Positions 5,625-5,637 of a stretch of 5,637 bases of DNA are shown here, piece by piece (positions within the stretch are counted from its first letter, which is position 1; each line of letters begins with the position of its first letter). The notes beneath the pieces were generated by a model that was not told the origin of the DNA, did not search any database, and was given only the letters and a program-made list of their open reading frames with translations. Made by a program: the position numbers and the translations under genes. This stretch comes from UBA5336 sp039034035 (lineage in GTDB: Bacteria; Pseudomonadota; Alphaproteobacteria; Caulobacterales; Hyphomonadaceae), in NCBI GenBank assembly GCA_039034035.1, contig JBCCBN010000179.1, forward strand, positions 1-5,637. Reading direction: 5' to 3'.

Positions 5625-5637
5625 CGGGCAAAGCCCG
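5625..5637. repeat. Short perfect hairpin at the right edge
   Basis: CGGGC-AAA-GCCCG forms a perfect 5-base stem with a 3-base loop, ending exactly at the window edge. It lies about 50 bases after the DUF1993 stop and might be, or be part of, a terminator for the M28-DUF1993 unit. No T tract can be seen because the window ends here. Confidence 0.25.

Noticed and set aside
1..5637. Defence, mobile, CRISPR or toxin-antitoxin system
   Set aside because: All six main genes belong to recognisable or plausible housekeeping families. There are no transposases, integrases, direct-repeat arrays or islands of deviant composition.

Overview
The window is GC-rich with a strong bias for G/C at third codon positions. 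It encodes ordinary chromosomal genes of an alphaproteobacterium. The bolA/grxD pairing and the overall protein style suggest the Caulobacterales/Hyphomonadaceae/Maricaulales area. That placement is inference from protein style, not from a marker gene. I see no mobile element, CRISPR array, rRNA or tRNA.

Layout, left to right. (1) Positions 1-1122, minus strand: rimO, the ribosomal protein S12 methylthiotransferase. Its C-terminal TRAM domain lies beyond the left edge. (2) Positions 1123-1306: a divergent control region with a small operator-like cluster of GTGAT words. A possible 56-codon leader ORF on the minus strand would overlap the rimO start as ATGA. (3) Positions 1307-2317, plus: a multi-spanning inner-membrane protein with a DUF2157-like outline. 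(4) Positions 2330-3809, minus: a compact operon read bolA, then an atypical SDR, then grxD (CGFS monothiol glutaredoxin). (5) Positions 3810-4042: a 233-base divergent intergenic stretch. (6) Positions 4043-5574, plus: a lipoprotein M28 zinc peptidase translationally coupled (ATGA) to a DUF1993 protein. (7) Positions 5575-5637: the right edge, holding a small hairpin and possibly the last codons of a convergent gene.

Functional links. BolA and CGFS glutaredoxin form [2Fe-2S]-bridged heterocomplexes that carry or sense iron-sulfur clusters, and their genes are often neighbours in alphaproteobacteria. RimO is itself an enzyme with two Fe-S clusters, so Fe-S-linked genes lie on both sides of the membrane-protein gene, but that link is only suggestive. 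The most distinctive feature is the SDR-family gene between bolA and grxD. It is 9 bp from bolA and overlaps grxD by 38 bp, which ties the three products together in expression. The M28/DUF1993 pair is a second tightly coupled unit of unknown joint purpose. I did not find a convincing new defence or mobile system.
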